Of a stretch of DNA of 32,404 bases, positions 16,641-24,470 are shown one piece after another. The stretch covers positions 1 through 32,404 of the IMG/VR virus record IMGVR_UViG_3300008267_000201, one strand, 5' to 3'. Position numbers and translations under genes: made by a program. The notes beneath the pieces were generated by a model that worked only from the letters and a program-made list of their open reading frames with translations, ran no database searches and was not told where the DNA came from. The first letter of the stretch is position 1; every line of letters starts with the position of its first letter. The DNA comes from a virus.

Positions 16641-19178
16641 TTATGATATTTGAAAAGCATTCTGAGCAGATGTTAATCCATCTTCATTAGGGAATGCTCC
16701 TTTTAATTCAACAATGTTTTTGCCATTAGCCGTTGCTGTTACATTTATTGGTCTGCTTGCTAATTCAACTATAGCAGCTTTTAAAGATTGAATTTCTTCT
16801 CTAAGCCCAGCACTACCTCCCCCTAATGATAATGAACCTTCAGCACCATAAACAACTCCATCATTCATTAAATTAGTACCAGCAACTATAGTATCTTTTT
16901 TATTAAAAGATATAGGGCCACCAGGTGCACCTAATAAAACTCTATCACCTCCAGGGCCTATAATACCATCATTCATAGCTGATTTAGCCATACTGTATGC
17001 TGAGTATGCTGCTACTGCAGCTCCAATGGCTGCCATTATTATAGGTACAGCGGCTCCTAAGGTAGAAGCGGCTGCTGTAGAGATAGAAGCTAATGCCCCT
17101 GCTTCTCGAGCTGCAGTGTTAGTAACAATAGCTCCAGTTTGTTGAGCTTCTCCGGCAGCGGCTGCTTTAGTAGACGTAGCAGTAGCGGCCGTTGCTACTG
17201 ATGTTGCTTGGGATGATCCAGCTATAGTTGAGGTATATCCTACTTGAGTTTTTTGGTAGTTTGTTGTAGATTTAGCAGCTGTATTTTGGGCCGTTTGTTG
17301 AGCAGATATTTGCTGCATTAACGATAACTGTTGTTGGAGGGTAGCGTTAACTGATTCTTGAGCTTTTTTCTGGTCATATATTGCCTTTACTTGGTAGTAA
17401 AGTTTAGCTAGGAATAATCCAGCTTGAAACACTAAAGTACCAGCTATTAACCCAGCAGCTATTGCTATGGCTTCTTTTATTAGATCAAACCCTGAAAGTA
17501 TTTGGTTTAGTATGCCAAAGAATTTATCAGCCATATTTCTAACCATTTCCAATGCAGCGTATATTCCTGGTAAGTGTTTATCTACTAGGTTTTGCATTAG
17601 GGCATCTATATGTTCAGCTACAGATGCCTGTTTATTTTGGGAATCCAATTGTTGTAATGCTATCATAGCCATTGCTCCTTGTTCTCCATGAGCGGCAACT
17701 AAAGATTGGTATCTAGCTTGCTCTGCAGAAAGAGATGATTGGGAAGCATTAGCCATAGTTTCTTGGGATGCTACTACTTTAGCCATTTCTTCAGCTGACA
17801 TGTTTAGGTAGTCAGCCATTGCTTGGATTCCAATAGCATTGTTTTGGGTAAAGAAACTAGAATCACCAACAGTCTTTTTAATTTCTTCAGCTAATTTAGC
17901 GTATTCGTTATTAAACGCTAATGTTCGCATGTATTCCCCATTAATTTTTTGACCTAATATCAATTCAGCTGATAATTCTTTCTCAATGGAGTCTTCAAAG
18001 TTTAATAATCCTTTAGCAGTTGCATTTACGTTTTCTAATGAAGTACCTAATGCTTTAGTAGTAGCTAATGCTTGAGCTAAACCTGTAGCTCCTCCTTCAA
18101 TTGTTAGTTTGAAAAACTCTGATGTTTTAGCTATGTCTTTTAATACATCTTTTTCATTTAATACAACTTTATGTCTTAATCCTGTAACTTTGTATTGGGA
18201 CATCATTTCCCCAGACATTTTTTCAACATCTCGCCTTTGGAGGTAGGCATATTTAGCTAACCCTGTTGTTTCTTCTAAAGTAAGACCAGCATACTTATAC
18301 ATTTTTCCCAAAAAGGCAACCCCTTTTTGTTCTTCTCTAGTCATTTCTCTAAAGTCCTGTTTAAGACCCATAGCTGCGTTAAGATCAGTAAAGACCTCAA
18401 GCATATCCCTAGAGTTATCATATATAGTTTTAGTAGATTGAGCTACGCTAGCCATGGATATTCTCATGCTAGCAGTTTCTTGATACGATCTATTTAAACT
18501 TTTTGCAGCTTTACCAGTTTGCTCATCTACTTCTTTAATAGTATTAAAAATGATATTAATAATATTACCTATAGCAGTAAGTGGATTTAGCCATTCTGAA
18601 AATGGTATCATGCTAACCATTTTTTGCATTCCTGCTAAAGCTTTGTCTGCTGTTTCTAGTCCTTTGGCTACTTTAACAGCTCTATCTAAGCTTTTTTCAA
18701 ATTTTCTCATGGACTTATCTGAGTCCTCTAAAACTTGTTTAAGTTGAGCTTGTAATTTTACATTTTCTGATATCTCTTTTCCAATACTTTTAAATTGGTT
18801 TATTTGGTTTTTAGTAAGAGATTCTTGTTTAGCTAAAAGCATTTGCTCTTGTCTTAATCCAGATAGGCGTTGTTCAAGTCCTTTCTGGTTTAATGCAAGA
18901 TTTTCTTTAGCTTGCTTGTATTGCTTTTTAAGGTCACTTAGCTGTTGTGCGGATAAATTAGCATTTTTCATCCCCCCTTCAGCAATTGAATGTTGATACT
19001 CACTAAATTTTTCAGCTATGTCAACTATTTCTCTAAAATTCTTTTTGGTGTTTTCAACAGATTTTTTAGGATCAAATTCAAAACTAGACATTTGAGCTTT
19101 TAATTGCCCAAATATGCCTGAAAGTTCTGCTGCGTCATCTTTAGCCTGGAGTATTCTACCTGTAAGATTTTTAGCCAT
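16641..19178 (-). CDS. Tape measure protein
   Basis: This 845-aa protein is the likely ruler and chaperoned core of the tail tube, which sets tail length and may help form the DNA channel. Residues about 40-170 are a long helical, coiled-coil region (many Lys, Gln and Glu). Hydrophobic segments lie at about 568-597 and 703-730, as is common in tape measure proteins. An Ala/Thr/Gln-rich stretch spans 610-700. The C-terminal block DGIIGPGGDRVLLG with KKDTIVAGTN (737-769) is a recurring tape-measure ending in related phages. It directly follows the gp26-like gene and its overlapping second frame, which is the classic chaperone-then-tape-measure order. An ATATTTATAAT motif lies 10 nt before the start. 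Confidence 0.85.
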   Translation of the reverse strand: MAKNLTGRILQAKDDAAELSGIFGQLKAQMSSFEFDPKKSVENTKKNFREIVDIAEKFSEYQHSIAEGGMKNANLSAQQLSDLKKQYKQAKENLALNQKGLEQRLSGLRQEQMLLAKQESLTKNQINQFKSIGKEISENVKLQAQLKQVLEDSDKSMRKFEKSLDRAVKVAKGLETADKALAGMQKMVSMIPFSEWLNPLTAIGNIINIIFNTIKEVDEQTGKAAKSLNRSYQETASMRISMASVAQSTKTIYDNSRDMLEVFTDLNAAMGLKQDFREMTREEQKGVAFLGKMYKYAGLTLEETTGLAKYAYLQRRDVEKMSGEMMSQYKVTGLRHKVVLNEKDVLKDIAKTSEFFKLTIEGGATGLAQALATTKALGTSLENVNATAKGLLNFEDSIEKELSAELILGQKINGEYMRTLAFNNEYAKLAEEIKKTVGDSSFFTQNNAIGIQAMADYLNMSAEEMAKVVASQETMANASQSSLSAEQARYQSLVAAHGEQGAMAMIALQQLDSQNKQASVAEHIDALMQNLVDKHLPGIYAALEMVRNMADKFFGILNQILSGFDLIKEAIAIAAGLIAGTLVFQAGLFLAKLYYQVKAIYDQKKAQESVNATLQQQLSLMQQISAQQTAQNTAAKSTTNYQKTQVGYTSTIAGSSQATSVATAATATSTKAAAAGEAQQTGAIVTNTAAREAGALASISTAAASTLGAAVPIIMAAIGAAVAAYSAYSMAKSAMNDGIIGPGGDRVLLGAPGGPISFNKKDTIVAGTNLMNDGVVYGAEGSLSLGGGSAGLREEIQSLKAAIVELASRPINVTATANGKNIVELKGAFPNEDGLTSAQNAFQIS

Positions 19179-19188
19179 GTGTTAATTT

Positions 19189-19199
19189 ATTATAAATAT
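19189..19199 (-). promoter_or_regulatory. ATATTTATAAT motif before tape measure
   Basis: An exact sense copy lies 10 nt upstream of the tape measure start, in the 35-nt gap after the frameshift extension's stop. Confidence 0.6.
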
Positions 19200-19213
19200 T
19201 AAAAATTAACATT

Positions 19214-19529
19214 TTATTTATATTTTACACTTTTTGATGGTGCGGTAGATGGTTTTTTAGTTGGAGAAGATGGAGTGCTAGATGTATGTCCTGGGTGTAT
19301 TACCTTTTGGTTAGGGTTTTTAGGGTTTTTCTTGGCTGCTTTATTTTCTTCTTCATAAAATTCTTTAATTTCATTAAAGATAAAACGGCGAAGGTATAGT
19401 GGCATATTATATACAACAGGCCAACTATACCCTCCTTTACCGTGAAAACAAATTTGATGAATTTGTCTGTAAACGTTTACTTTAGCTTCTGCTATTTCTT
19501 CTAGATTATCAGAAGTCAGGCCAAAAAAA
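19214..19529 (-). CDS. Second-frame extension of the tail chaperone gene (candidate frameshift product)
   Basis: This open frame has no good start codon of its own near its beginning. It is open from 19582 down to a stop at 19214, and its first ATG (19405) falls inside a coherent domain. Upstream of that ATG the frame encodes LTSDNLEEIAEAKVNVYRQI, then HQICFHGKGGYSWPVVYN and MPLYLRRFIFNEIKEFYEEE, followed by a Lys/Pro/Ser-rich tail. It is in the +1 (equivalently -2) frame relative to the upstream 243-aa gene and meets it at the T7 run at 19523-19529. A shift there would give a protein of about 341 aa. A single -1 shift would hit a stop at once. Independent initiation at 19405 (63 aa) is the alternative but would discard the conserved-looking part. 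Confidence 0.6.
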
Positions 19530-20240
19530 GTTAAGCCCGATTGGGATAGTAACTTTATTTGAATTTCCTGAGGGAAAAAAAGTTAGATCTACATCTGGTT
19601 GAAAATTTTTAATATGGTTTCTTAGTGCCTGGGAGTCTCGGGCTAGTAGGTGTTTATCTACAAATTCTCGAATGGTTTTTTGATCATCATTCCCATCAAT
19701 GGATGTAATCATATATTTTAATCTAGTAGATAGTTCTGGGGAGTTATCTCGATTAATTTTTTTAAGGCCTTCTAATTCACGGGAGATGTTTTGTTCGTCT
19801 TTATGAGTTAAGATTTTGAATGTTATTTTAGTTTTAGAAAGTGGAAGAGTAAAATCAAATTCGTTCCTACCAGGAGTAAATAATGATTCATCTAAAAGTT
19901 TAGGCTCTAGTTGAGATAAGCTAATAGTATGTTCTTCTTCATTATAAGTAAAGGTATATTCATCTCCATATCCTAAAACACGAGCAGCTAACATAATTGC
20001 ATTTTTATCTCCTACAACTAAATCATCATAATTAATAGGAGTTACAATCATTGCTTTTAATAATCTATCAATAGCAGTTCCATTTTTAATATAACTTTGG
20101 TTAAGAAGAATATCTTCTTCTTTAGCAGTCATATATTTCATATCAATATAACCTTTAGATAAAGGATTTTCAGGGGAATAAATTAAACCTTTTGAAGGTA
20201 ACTCAACCTTTTGAGTTGGTACTGTGTATTGTTCTTCCAT
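19509..20240 (-). CDS. T4 gp26-like baseplate hub / tail assembly chaperone protein
   Basis: This 243-aa protein carries ELPSKGLIYSPENPLSKGY (13-31), the TAKEEDILLNQSYIKNGTAIDRLL block, and DLVVGDKNAIMLAARVLGYG. This pattern matches the T4 gp26-type 'baseplate protein' family, which I recognise by eye. It ends PIGLNFFWPDF, a hydrophobic C-terminus typical of that family, so the zero-frame product looks complete. In phages with tape measure proteins, the gene just before the tape measure usually encodes the tail assembly chaperone, and a minor frameshifted form is common. Here the last codons overlap a second open frame at a T7 slippery run. It is unresolved whether it is a structural hub part or a chaperone. 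Confidence 0.75.
   Translation of the reverse strand: MEEQYTVPTQKVELPSKGLIYSPENPLSKGYIDMKYMTAKEEDILLNQSYIKNGTAIDRLLKAMIVTPINYDDLVVGDKNAIMLAARVLGYGDEYTFTYNEEEHTISLSQLEPKLLDESLFTPGRNEFDFTLPLSKTKITFKILTHKDEQNISRELEGLKKINRDNSPELSTRLKYMITSIDGNDDQKTIREFVDKHLLARDSQALRNHIKNFQPDVDLTFFPSGNSNKVTIPIGLNFFWPDF
19523..19529 (-). other. Candidate frameshift site (T7 run)
   Basis: In the sense strand the sequence reads AAC TTT TTT TGG CCT in the zero frame and ACT TTT TTT GGC CTG in the other. Seven consecutive T residues allow P-site re-pairing of Phe-tRNA in either frame. A second T7 run (19575-19581) lies at the upstream limit of the second open frame, so slippage anywhere between them would work. No obvious stimulatory stem was identified by eye. 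Confidence 0.5.
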
Positions 20241-20281
20241 AATTTTTATTTAATATAACTTTATTGTCTTATATACATATA

Positions 20282-20653
20282 TTAAAGAGCAGAAATATTA
20301 TCAGGATTTACATTATATGATAAAACTCCTTCTATTTTTAATATTGCTCTACGAATATCTTCCATTTTTGTACGATCAAAACCACCTTTTGTAATCCAAG
20401 GATGACCATCAACTTTAACAGTCATTATTGATTGGAATTTTTCTGTATCTTGTTCAGCATATTCCATCGGTTCTTTTACAGATGCTACTGTAATACCTGG
20501 TAGTGATCGGATGTCGGAAAATATTTCTTTTTGGGGGCGTTGTTTGATGTTAGTAATAAGCATCCCTACCATTTTAAATTTGTCTTGGTATTTTTCATTT
20601 AAAGCTTTTTTAAGCTCTTCTTGGATTATATTTTTTAATTGGTCTACTTTCAT
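20282..20653 (-). CDS. Small hypothetical protein in tail cluster
   Basis: This 123-aa protein has an N-terminal amphipathic helix (VDQLKNIIQEELKKALNEKY). An alternating beta-alpha pattern follows (SDIRSLPGITVASVKEP, FQSIMTVKVDGHPW, MEDIRRAILKIEGVLSYNV) that resembles a ferredoxin-like fold. No catalytic residues or membrane segments are visible. It lies between the secreted CHU_C-domain gene and the gp26-like gene. The ATATTTATAAT motif ends only 3 nt before its ATG. A tail assembly or scaffold role is plausible from position only. Confidence 0.75.
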   Translation of the reverse strand: MKVDQLKNIIQEELKKALNEKYQDKFKMVGMLITNIKQRPQKEIFSDIRSLPGITVASVKEPMEYAEQDTEKFQSIMTVKVDGHPWITKGGFDRTKMEDIRRAILKIEGVLSYNVNPDNISAL

Positions 20654-20656
20654 ACT

Positions 20657-20667
20657 ATTATAAATAT
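20657..20667 (-). promoter_or_regulatory. ATATTTATAAT motif before the 123-aa gene
   Basis: An exact sense copy lies only 3 nt before the ATG and 4 nt after the stop of the CHU_C-domain gene. If it is a -10-type promoter element, the message would be leaderless or nearly so. This spacing is the main argument that the motif might act in translation or RNA processing instead. Confidence 0.55.
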
Positions 20668-20671
20668 GGCA

Positions 20672-22051
20672 CTATTTAATAAGATTTACATGACCACTAA
20701 TTATTTTATTATTAACATTTACAATATAAACATAAACACCAGTTGAACAATTTTTATTACTATATGAACCATCCCAATAACCTTCAGGATCAGACGATTC
20801 ATATACTAATTCTCCCCAAACATTATAAATTGTAAAATAAAAATTATTAAAAATAAAACCATCACTAAATACAGGATGAAATATGTTATTATATTCATTC
20901 CCATCAGGAGTAAAACTGTTAGGGATAAAACAATATTGTTCAACAATTGTATCAAAAGAAGGTTCAGGTGAAGGTAAAATTGAATCAATACTATCATTAA
21001 CATGTATGTCTTCTATAATATCTTCAGGATTATCAATAATACTAATAGCAGGTTTAATAAATACTGTATCAAAAGTAGTGTTAGGGTATGTATATGTTAT
21101 CCAATCTCCACTGCATGAAGGATATTCAAAGTGGCATGTGTAATAAGATCCATTAGTTGAAGGAGTTACATCAATTGAAGCAACATTAAATCCTATAGGC
21201 GTTGAGTTTCCTACTTCATACCATACCAATGTAGGTATAATTTCATTTCCTGATGGGGTCCAGCGGTAAGCGTCATTATATGCTGACCAAATTGTTGCAT
21301 TTCGTCCTGGGGTTAGTATTATGTTGTCTCCTGAAAGGTTAGATATTCCTTGGGTAGCTTTGCTTTGGTATGCTGCCCACGAATAGGAAGGTTTTGATTG
21401 GGTGTATACTTCAATTACATTGGTTGATTCATGTAACACAATATGAAAATTTCCATTATCGTTTGGATTAGGTGAATTATACATTTGTGGTCCTAAAGGG
21501 ACATTAATCCAACTTACAACTAATTTTCTATTAGGAGCAGTACCTTGGGTTTGGTATTTAATATTACCCCCAAAAGTTGAGATTGGGTTCCAACTTTGCC
21601 AAACCCCAAAAATACAATTTTTTGGATTTATATAGTAATTATTAGGAAGTGGATTGTTGGGGAGTGCATTCATTTGGGTATTAAGCCAATTAGGGTCAAC
21701 AATATGAGGAGTAAATGAAATCCACCCATTAGAACAAATATAAAATTGAGAATATGACTGGCCAAAAAAACAGAAATCAAATCCAATATTGAGCATAGGT
21801 GAATATGAATCATCACTCATATTAGGAATAGCATTTCCTGTATTTGTTTGTGCTGTATAAGGTATATTAGATACAGTGTAATTTGTAGTTTCACGAGGGT
21901 TATTTAGTTGGGTAGGTTGATTTAAATTGGCGGTTAAAGTAGTTGATGATGCGCCGTAAGGTAATGTTTGATTTGAACCTAAATCAGGATATTGTTGACT
22001 ATAACCAACATAAACCAACAAAATAAATAAAATACTTTTTAGAACTTTCAT
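20672..22051 (-). CDS. Secreted protein with T9SS/gliding-motility (CHU_C) C-terminal domain
   Basis: This 459-aa protein starts with a classic signal peptide (basic MKVLK, hydrophobic SILFILLVYVG, likely cleavage after YSQ near residue 19). Residues about 85-270 look like a beta-rich adhesin or nidogen-like region (NIGFDFCFFGQSYSQFYICS, then NGWISF). An Ig-like stretch with paired Cys (C306, C313) spans about 272-335, followed by an acidic/Ser/Pro linker. The end (373-459) is a type B sorting domain of the type IX secretion system: FIPNSFTPDGNEYNNIF, FTIYNVWGELVYES, YWDG, GVYVYIV. Such proteins are exported and attached to the surface of Bacteroidetes cells. It sits alone behind a terminator inside the tail operon. 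Function in the phage is unknown; modification of the infected cell surface is one option. Confidence 0.9.
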   Translation of the reverse strand: MKVLKSILFILLVYVGYSQQYPDLGSNQTLPYGASSTTLTANLNQPTQLNNPRETTNYTVSNIPYTAQTNTGNAIPNMSDDSYSPMLNIGFDFCFFGQSYSQFYICSNGWISFTPHIVDPNWLNTQMNALPNNPLPNNYYINPKNCIFGVWQSWNPISTFGGNIKYQTQGTAPNRKLVVSWINVPLGPQMYNSPNPNDNGNFHIVLHESTNVIEVYTQSKPSYSWAAYQSKATQGISNLSGDNIILTPGRNATIWSAYNDAYRWTPSGNEIIPTLVWYEVGNSTPIGFNVASIDVTPSTNGSYYTCHFEYPSCSGDWITYTYPNTTFDTVFIKPAISIIDNPEDIIEDIHVNDSIDSILPSPEPSFDTIVEQYCFIPNSFTPDGNEYNNIFHPVFSDGFIFNNFYFTIYNVWGELVYESSDPEGYWDGSYSNKNCSTGVYVYIVNVNNKIISGHVNLIK

Positions 22052-22103
22052 AACTCTTATTTTTATACTTTAAATATACAAAATACTTTTAACATCTCCA
22101 AAT

Positions 22104-22139
22104 AAAAAAACAAAAGCCCCAACAAAAATTGGAGCTTTT
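22104..22139 (-). terminator. Intrinsic terminator after the tail tube gene
   Basis: On the minus strand an 11-bp stem (AAAAGCTCCAA pairing with TTGGGGCTTTT, one G-U pair) surrounds a 6-nt loop and is followed, after one G, by seven T residues. It lies about 20 nt beyond the tail tube stop and before the CHU_C-domain gene, in the right orientation to end the sheath/tube transcript. Confidence 0.9.
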
Positions 22140-22160
22140 AATATTAAATATAAAGTAATC

Positions 22161-22652
22161 TTAGTAGTTCAAGATACAATAATCTGGTTGTACTGTAACA
22201 GTAATGTTAACAGGTGTACCATCATCATCCCAGTTATAATCTCCAAAGTTAGCTTCAGTAATTACAGCTCCTTTAACAATCCATTCTGATACGTAATCAC
22301 CTACAGGGCCTACAGCGTTGAATGTAATGTCTTTTTTATAGAAATCAGAATAACCATCTCTACCTGTTACTGATTCGTGTCCTAAACGTACCCATTCCAT
22401 TACTGATTGTGCTCCAGAAGGAGTAATAGCATCATATAATGTAAAGGTAATAGTATTCCAGATAGTTTTTCCTTTTACATATCGTTGAATATTGATATGG
22501 TTAAGAGCTACAGCTGTTTGGGTCATAGATATTGCACTTACTCCTTTTACTAAGTATGCAGGAATCCCAGGTACTAAACTTAAATAAAAGCGATTAGTTT
22601 GTTTAGGTTCAAACGCTGTAAAGAATATCTGGTTATTGTCTAAAATTGGCAT
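22161..22652 (-). CDS. 19: Tail tube protein, gp19-like
   Basis: This 163-aa protein has the size and pattern of T4 gp19-family tube subunits, which stack into the inner tube through which DNA passes. Family-like elements are TNRFYLSLVPGIPAYLVKGV near the N-terminus, the WNTITFTLYDAITPSGAQ strand-loop, VMEWVRLGHE, and a C-terminal block EWIVKGAVITEANFGDYNWD followed by VNITVTVQPDYCILNY. It follows the two sheath genes, as gp18-gp19 does in T4, and is closed by a strong terminator. An ATATTTATAAT motif lies 20 nt upstream of the start. Confidence 0.92.
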   Translation of the reverse strand: MPILDNNQIFFTAFEPKQTNRFYLSLVPGIPAYLVKGVSAISMTQTAVALNHINIQRYVKGKTIWNTITFTLYDAITPSGAQSVMEWVRLGHESVTGRDGYSDFYKKDITFNAVGPVGDYVSEWIVKGAVITEANFGDYNWDDDGTPVNITVTVQPDYCILNY

Positions 22653-22672
22653 TTTAAGTTGGTTTTAATTTT

Positions 22673-22683
22673 ATTATAAATAT
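22673..22683 (-). promoter_or_regulatory. ATATTTATAAT motif before the tail tube gene
   Basis: An exact sense copy lies 20 nt upstream of the gp19-like start, giving the tube gene its own possible promoter in addition to read-through from the sheath genes. That would fit the high copy number needed. Confidence 0.6.
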
Positions 22684-22699
22684 CTAAACATTTAATTTT

Positions 22700-24427
22700 T
22701 TATCCGGGGAATTCAGCTCCTGTTGGTAATAAGATGAAATCCAAAGAAATAAATTCAGCTGTGCGAGTAGGTTTAATATAAATTTGTCCTACTAATTGGT
22801 TTTGATCAATTACTGCTGGGCCGTTGTTTGTTTCATCCATTACTACTTTGTAAGCGTATAATCCTTGTTTTTGTTGGATACCATCTAAGTATGGGTTTAC
22901 TCTGGATAGGAATGAACCTCTAGTAATTGAAGTATTTTGTTCAAATACTACAGTATCCGCAATTTGACGAATATAATTTTTTAATTCAATCATTAATCGA
23001 CGTACGTTTACACGATCAAGAGCTGAATCTGCTTTTTGTAATGTTTTTTGTCCAAATACTACAACTCCTTGTTTAGGTAATGTTGCAATTGGATTTATAT
23101 TATTAGCATATAAAGTATCTCTATTACCTTGAGTTAATTTAAATTGTGCTTGTAACACTGTATTTAAACCACCACGGTTAATTCCAGCAGGTGCAAACCA
23201 AGGAGCAGCTACTTTATCATTAAATGCATAAACACCTGGTATTAATGTAGAGGCAGGTACCCAAACATGTTTTCCAGTTGCTGGGTCTACAATACGAACC
23301 CAAGGCCAGTAAGCAGCAGCATATGAAGTATCTCTAGTTTGGGCTTCAGCTACAACATCTCCTAAAGTACTATTAAATGAAGTTAAATCTACTACAAACA
23401 TATTATCTCCTCTATTTTGAGTATTTAACAAAATACTTGAAATTTGAGAAGTATGAGTGTCATTTAATAATCCTGGGGTAAATAGTAAATTGAATTGGTA
23501 TGCTTCACGGTTTCCTAGTAAAGTAATCATGTTATCATAATCACTTCCTACTAATCCTTGAGTGTTTGTACCAATTTGATCATAAAAATTAATATTTGGA
23601 GCTACAGTACCTGCAGCGCCTCCAAATGCTCCTCCAATAGATCCACTTCCCGCAGCTGGTAATGAGCCAGTGTATAATGGGTTAGCTACATTTCCATTAG
23701 AGTCTAAATAGTTAGGAGTAGTATAATTTATTTCTTTAACTCTTACATATCGAGAAATATTTGGATAACTACCAGATACTTCCATTTGTTGGTTTGCAGA
23801 ATTATATTTTAATTTTTGATCACCTATAGCTTTAGCAATAAAGCGATTAGAATTAGGATCTAAATTAACATTATTAAAGGCTTCTAAAACAGTTTTACTG
23901 TTTTGTGTGTCATCTCCTCTTCGGATTAATACATTAAAGTTTCCTGATCCTGTATTTGGTTGGGTAATTTCCCATCTTACATTTTCTTTACTTCCAGAAA
24001 CTAAAGAACCATTAATCATTGAACCTGAGTTGTTCATAATAGCTCCTTCAGATATAGTTTCAAGAACAAATGGAGATAATCCAGATGTTGGGCCGCTAGA
24101 TCCAGTAGGCATATAGCTACTTGTGGCTGATGCCCAGTTAGCTGAAGATGATACTACTCTAGTTACAAGTAATGAGGTTCCGCCGTAATTGAAGTAGTTA
24201 TAGGCAGCAATTGAAGTAAGGTAAGAATAAGCATTACCACCACTAATAAAATTATCCCCAAATAACATTTGGAAATCAGAATATGAAGTTACTAAAGTGG
24301 GTTTTTCAACAGGTCCTTTTACAGTAGGTCCTACAATGGCTGCACCGGCTTGAACGGGTTGTCCTGTTAAAAATGTATTGTCTATCTCACTAATTGCTAC
24401 TCCTGGAGAAGATGTAAAGTTTGCCAT
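22700..24427 (-). CDS. 18: Tail sheath protein (copy 2), gp18-like
   Basis: This 575-aa protein is the contractile sheath subunit. The N-terminus (SSPGVAISEIDNTFL, then AAIVGPTVKGPVEKPTLVTS) and the C-terminal core (ALDRVNVRRLMIELKNYIRQ, VFEQNT, FLSRVNPYLDGIQQKQGLYA, GQIYIKPTRTAEFISLDFI) are standard gp18 sheath signatures. The middle (about 90-330) is the variable surface-exposed region with many Ser, Gly and Asn. It is a close paralogue of the next gene upstream and is cotranscribed with the tube gene. An ATATTTATAAT motif precedes the start by 11 nt. Confidence 0.94.
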   Translation of the reverse strand: MANFTSSPGVAISEIDNTFLTGQPVQAGAAIVGPTVKGPVEKPTLVTSYSDFQMLFGDNFISGGNAYSYLTSIAAYNYFNYGGTSLLVTRVVSSSANWASATSSYMPTGSSGPTSGLSPFVLETISEGAIMNNSGSMINGSLVSGSKENVRWEITQPNTGSGNFNVLIRRGDDTQNSKTVLEAFNNVNLDPNSNRFIAKAIGDQKLKYNSANQQMEVSGSYPNISRYVRVKEINYTTPNYLDSNGNVANPLYTGSLPAAGSGSIGGAFGGAAGTVAPNINFYDQIGTNTQGLVGSDYDNMITLLGNREAYQFNLLFTPGLLNDTHTSQISSILLNTQNRGDNMFVVDLTSFNSTLGDVVAEAQTRDTSYAAAYWPWVRIVDPATGKHVWVPASTLIPGVYAFNDKVAAPWFAPAGINRGGLNTVLQAQFKLTQGNRDTLYANNINPIATLPKQGVVVFGQKTLQKADSALDRVNVRRLMIELKNYIRQIADTVVFEQNTSITRGSFLSRVNPYLDGIQQKQGLYAYKVVMDETNNGPAVIDQNQLVGQIYIKPTRTAEFISLDFILLPTGAEFPG

Positions 24428-24438
24428 TTTATTTTTTT

Positions 24439-24449
24439 ATTATAAATAT
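24439..24449 (-). promoter_or_regulatory. ATATTTATAAT motif before sheath copy 2
   Basis: An exact sense copy lies 11 nt upstream of the start, in the 43-nt gap between the two sheath genes. Confidence 0.6.
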
Positions 24450-24470
24450 TAAGTCTTTTTTAAAAATGTA

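Noticed and set aside
16671-19178. Low-complexity Ala/Thr/Gln region of the tape measure as a repeat element or fusion
   Set aside because: The Ala-rich and Gln-rich stretches and two hydrophobic segments are ordinary for tape measure proteins, and the frame is continuous with a typical C-terminal block.
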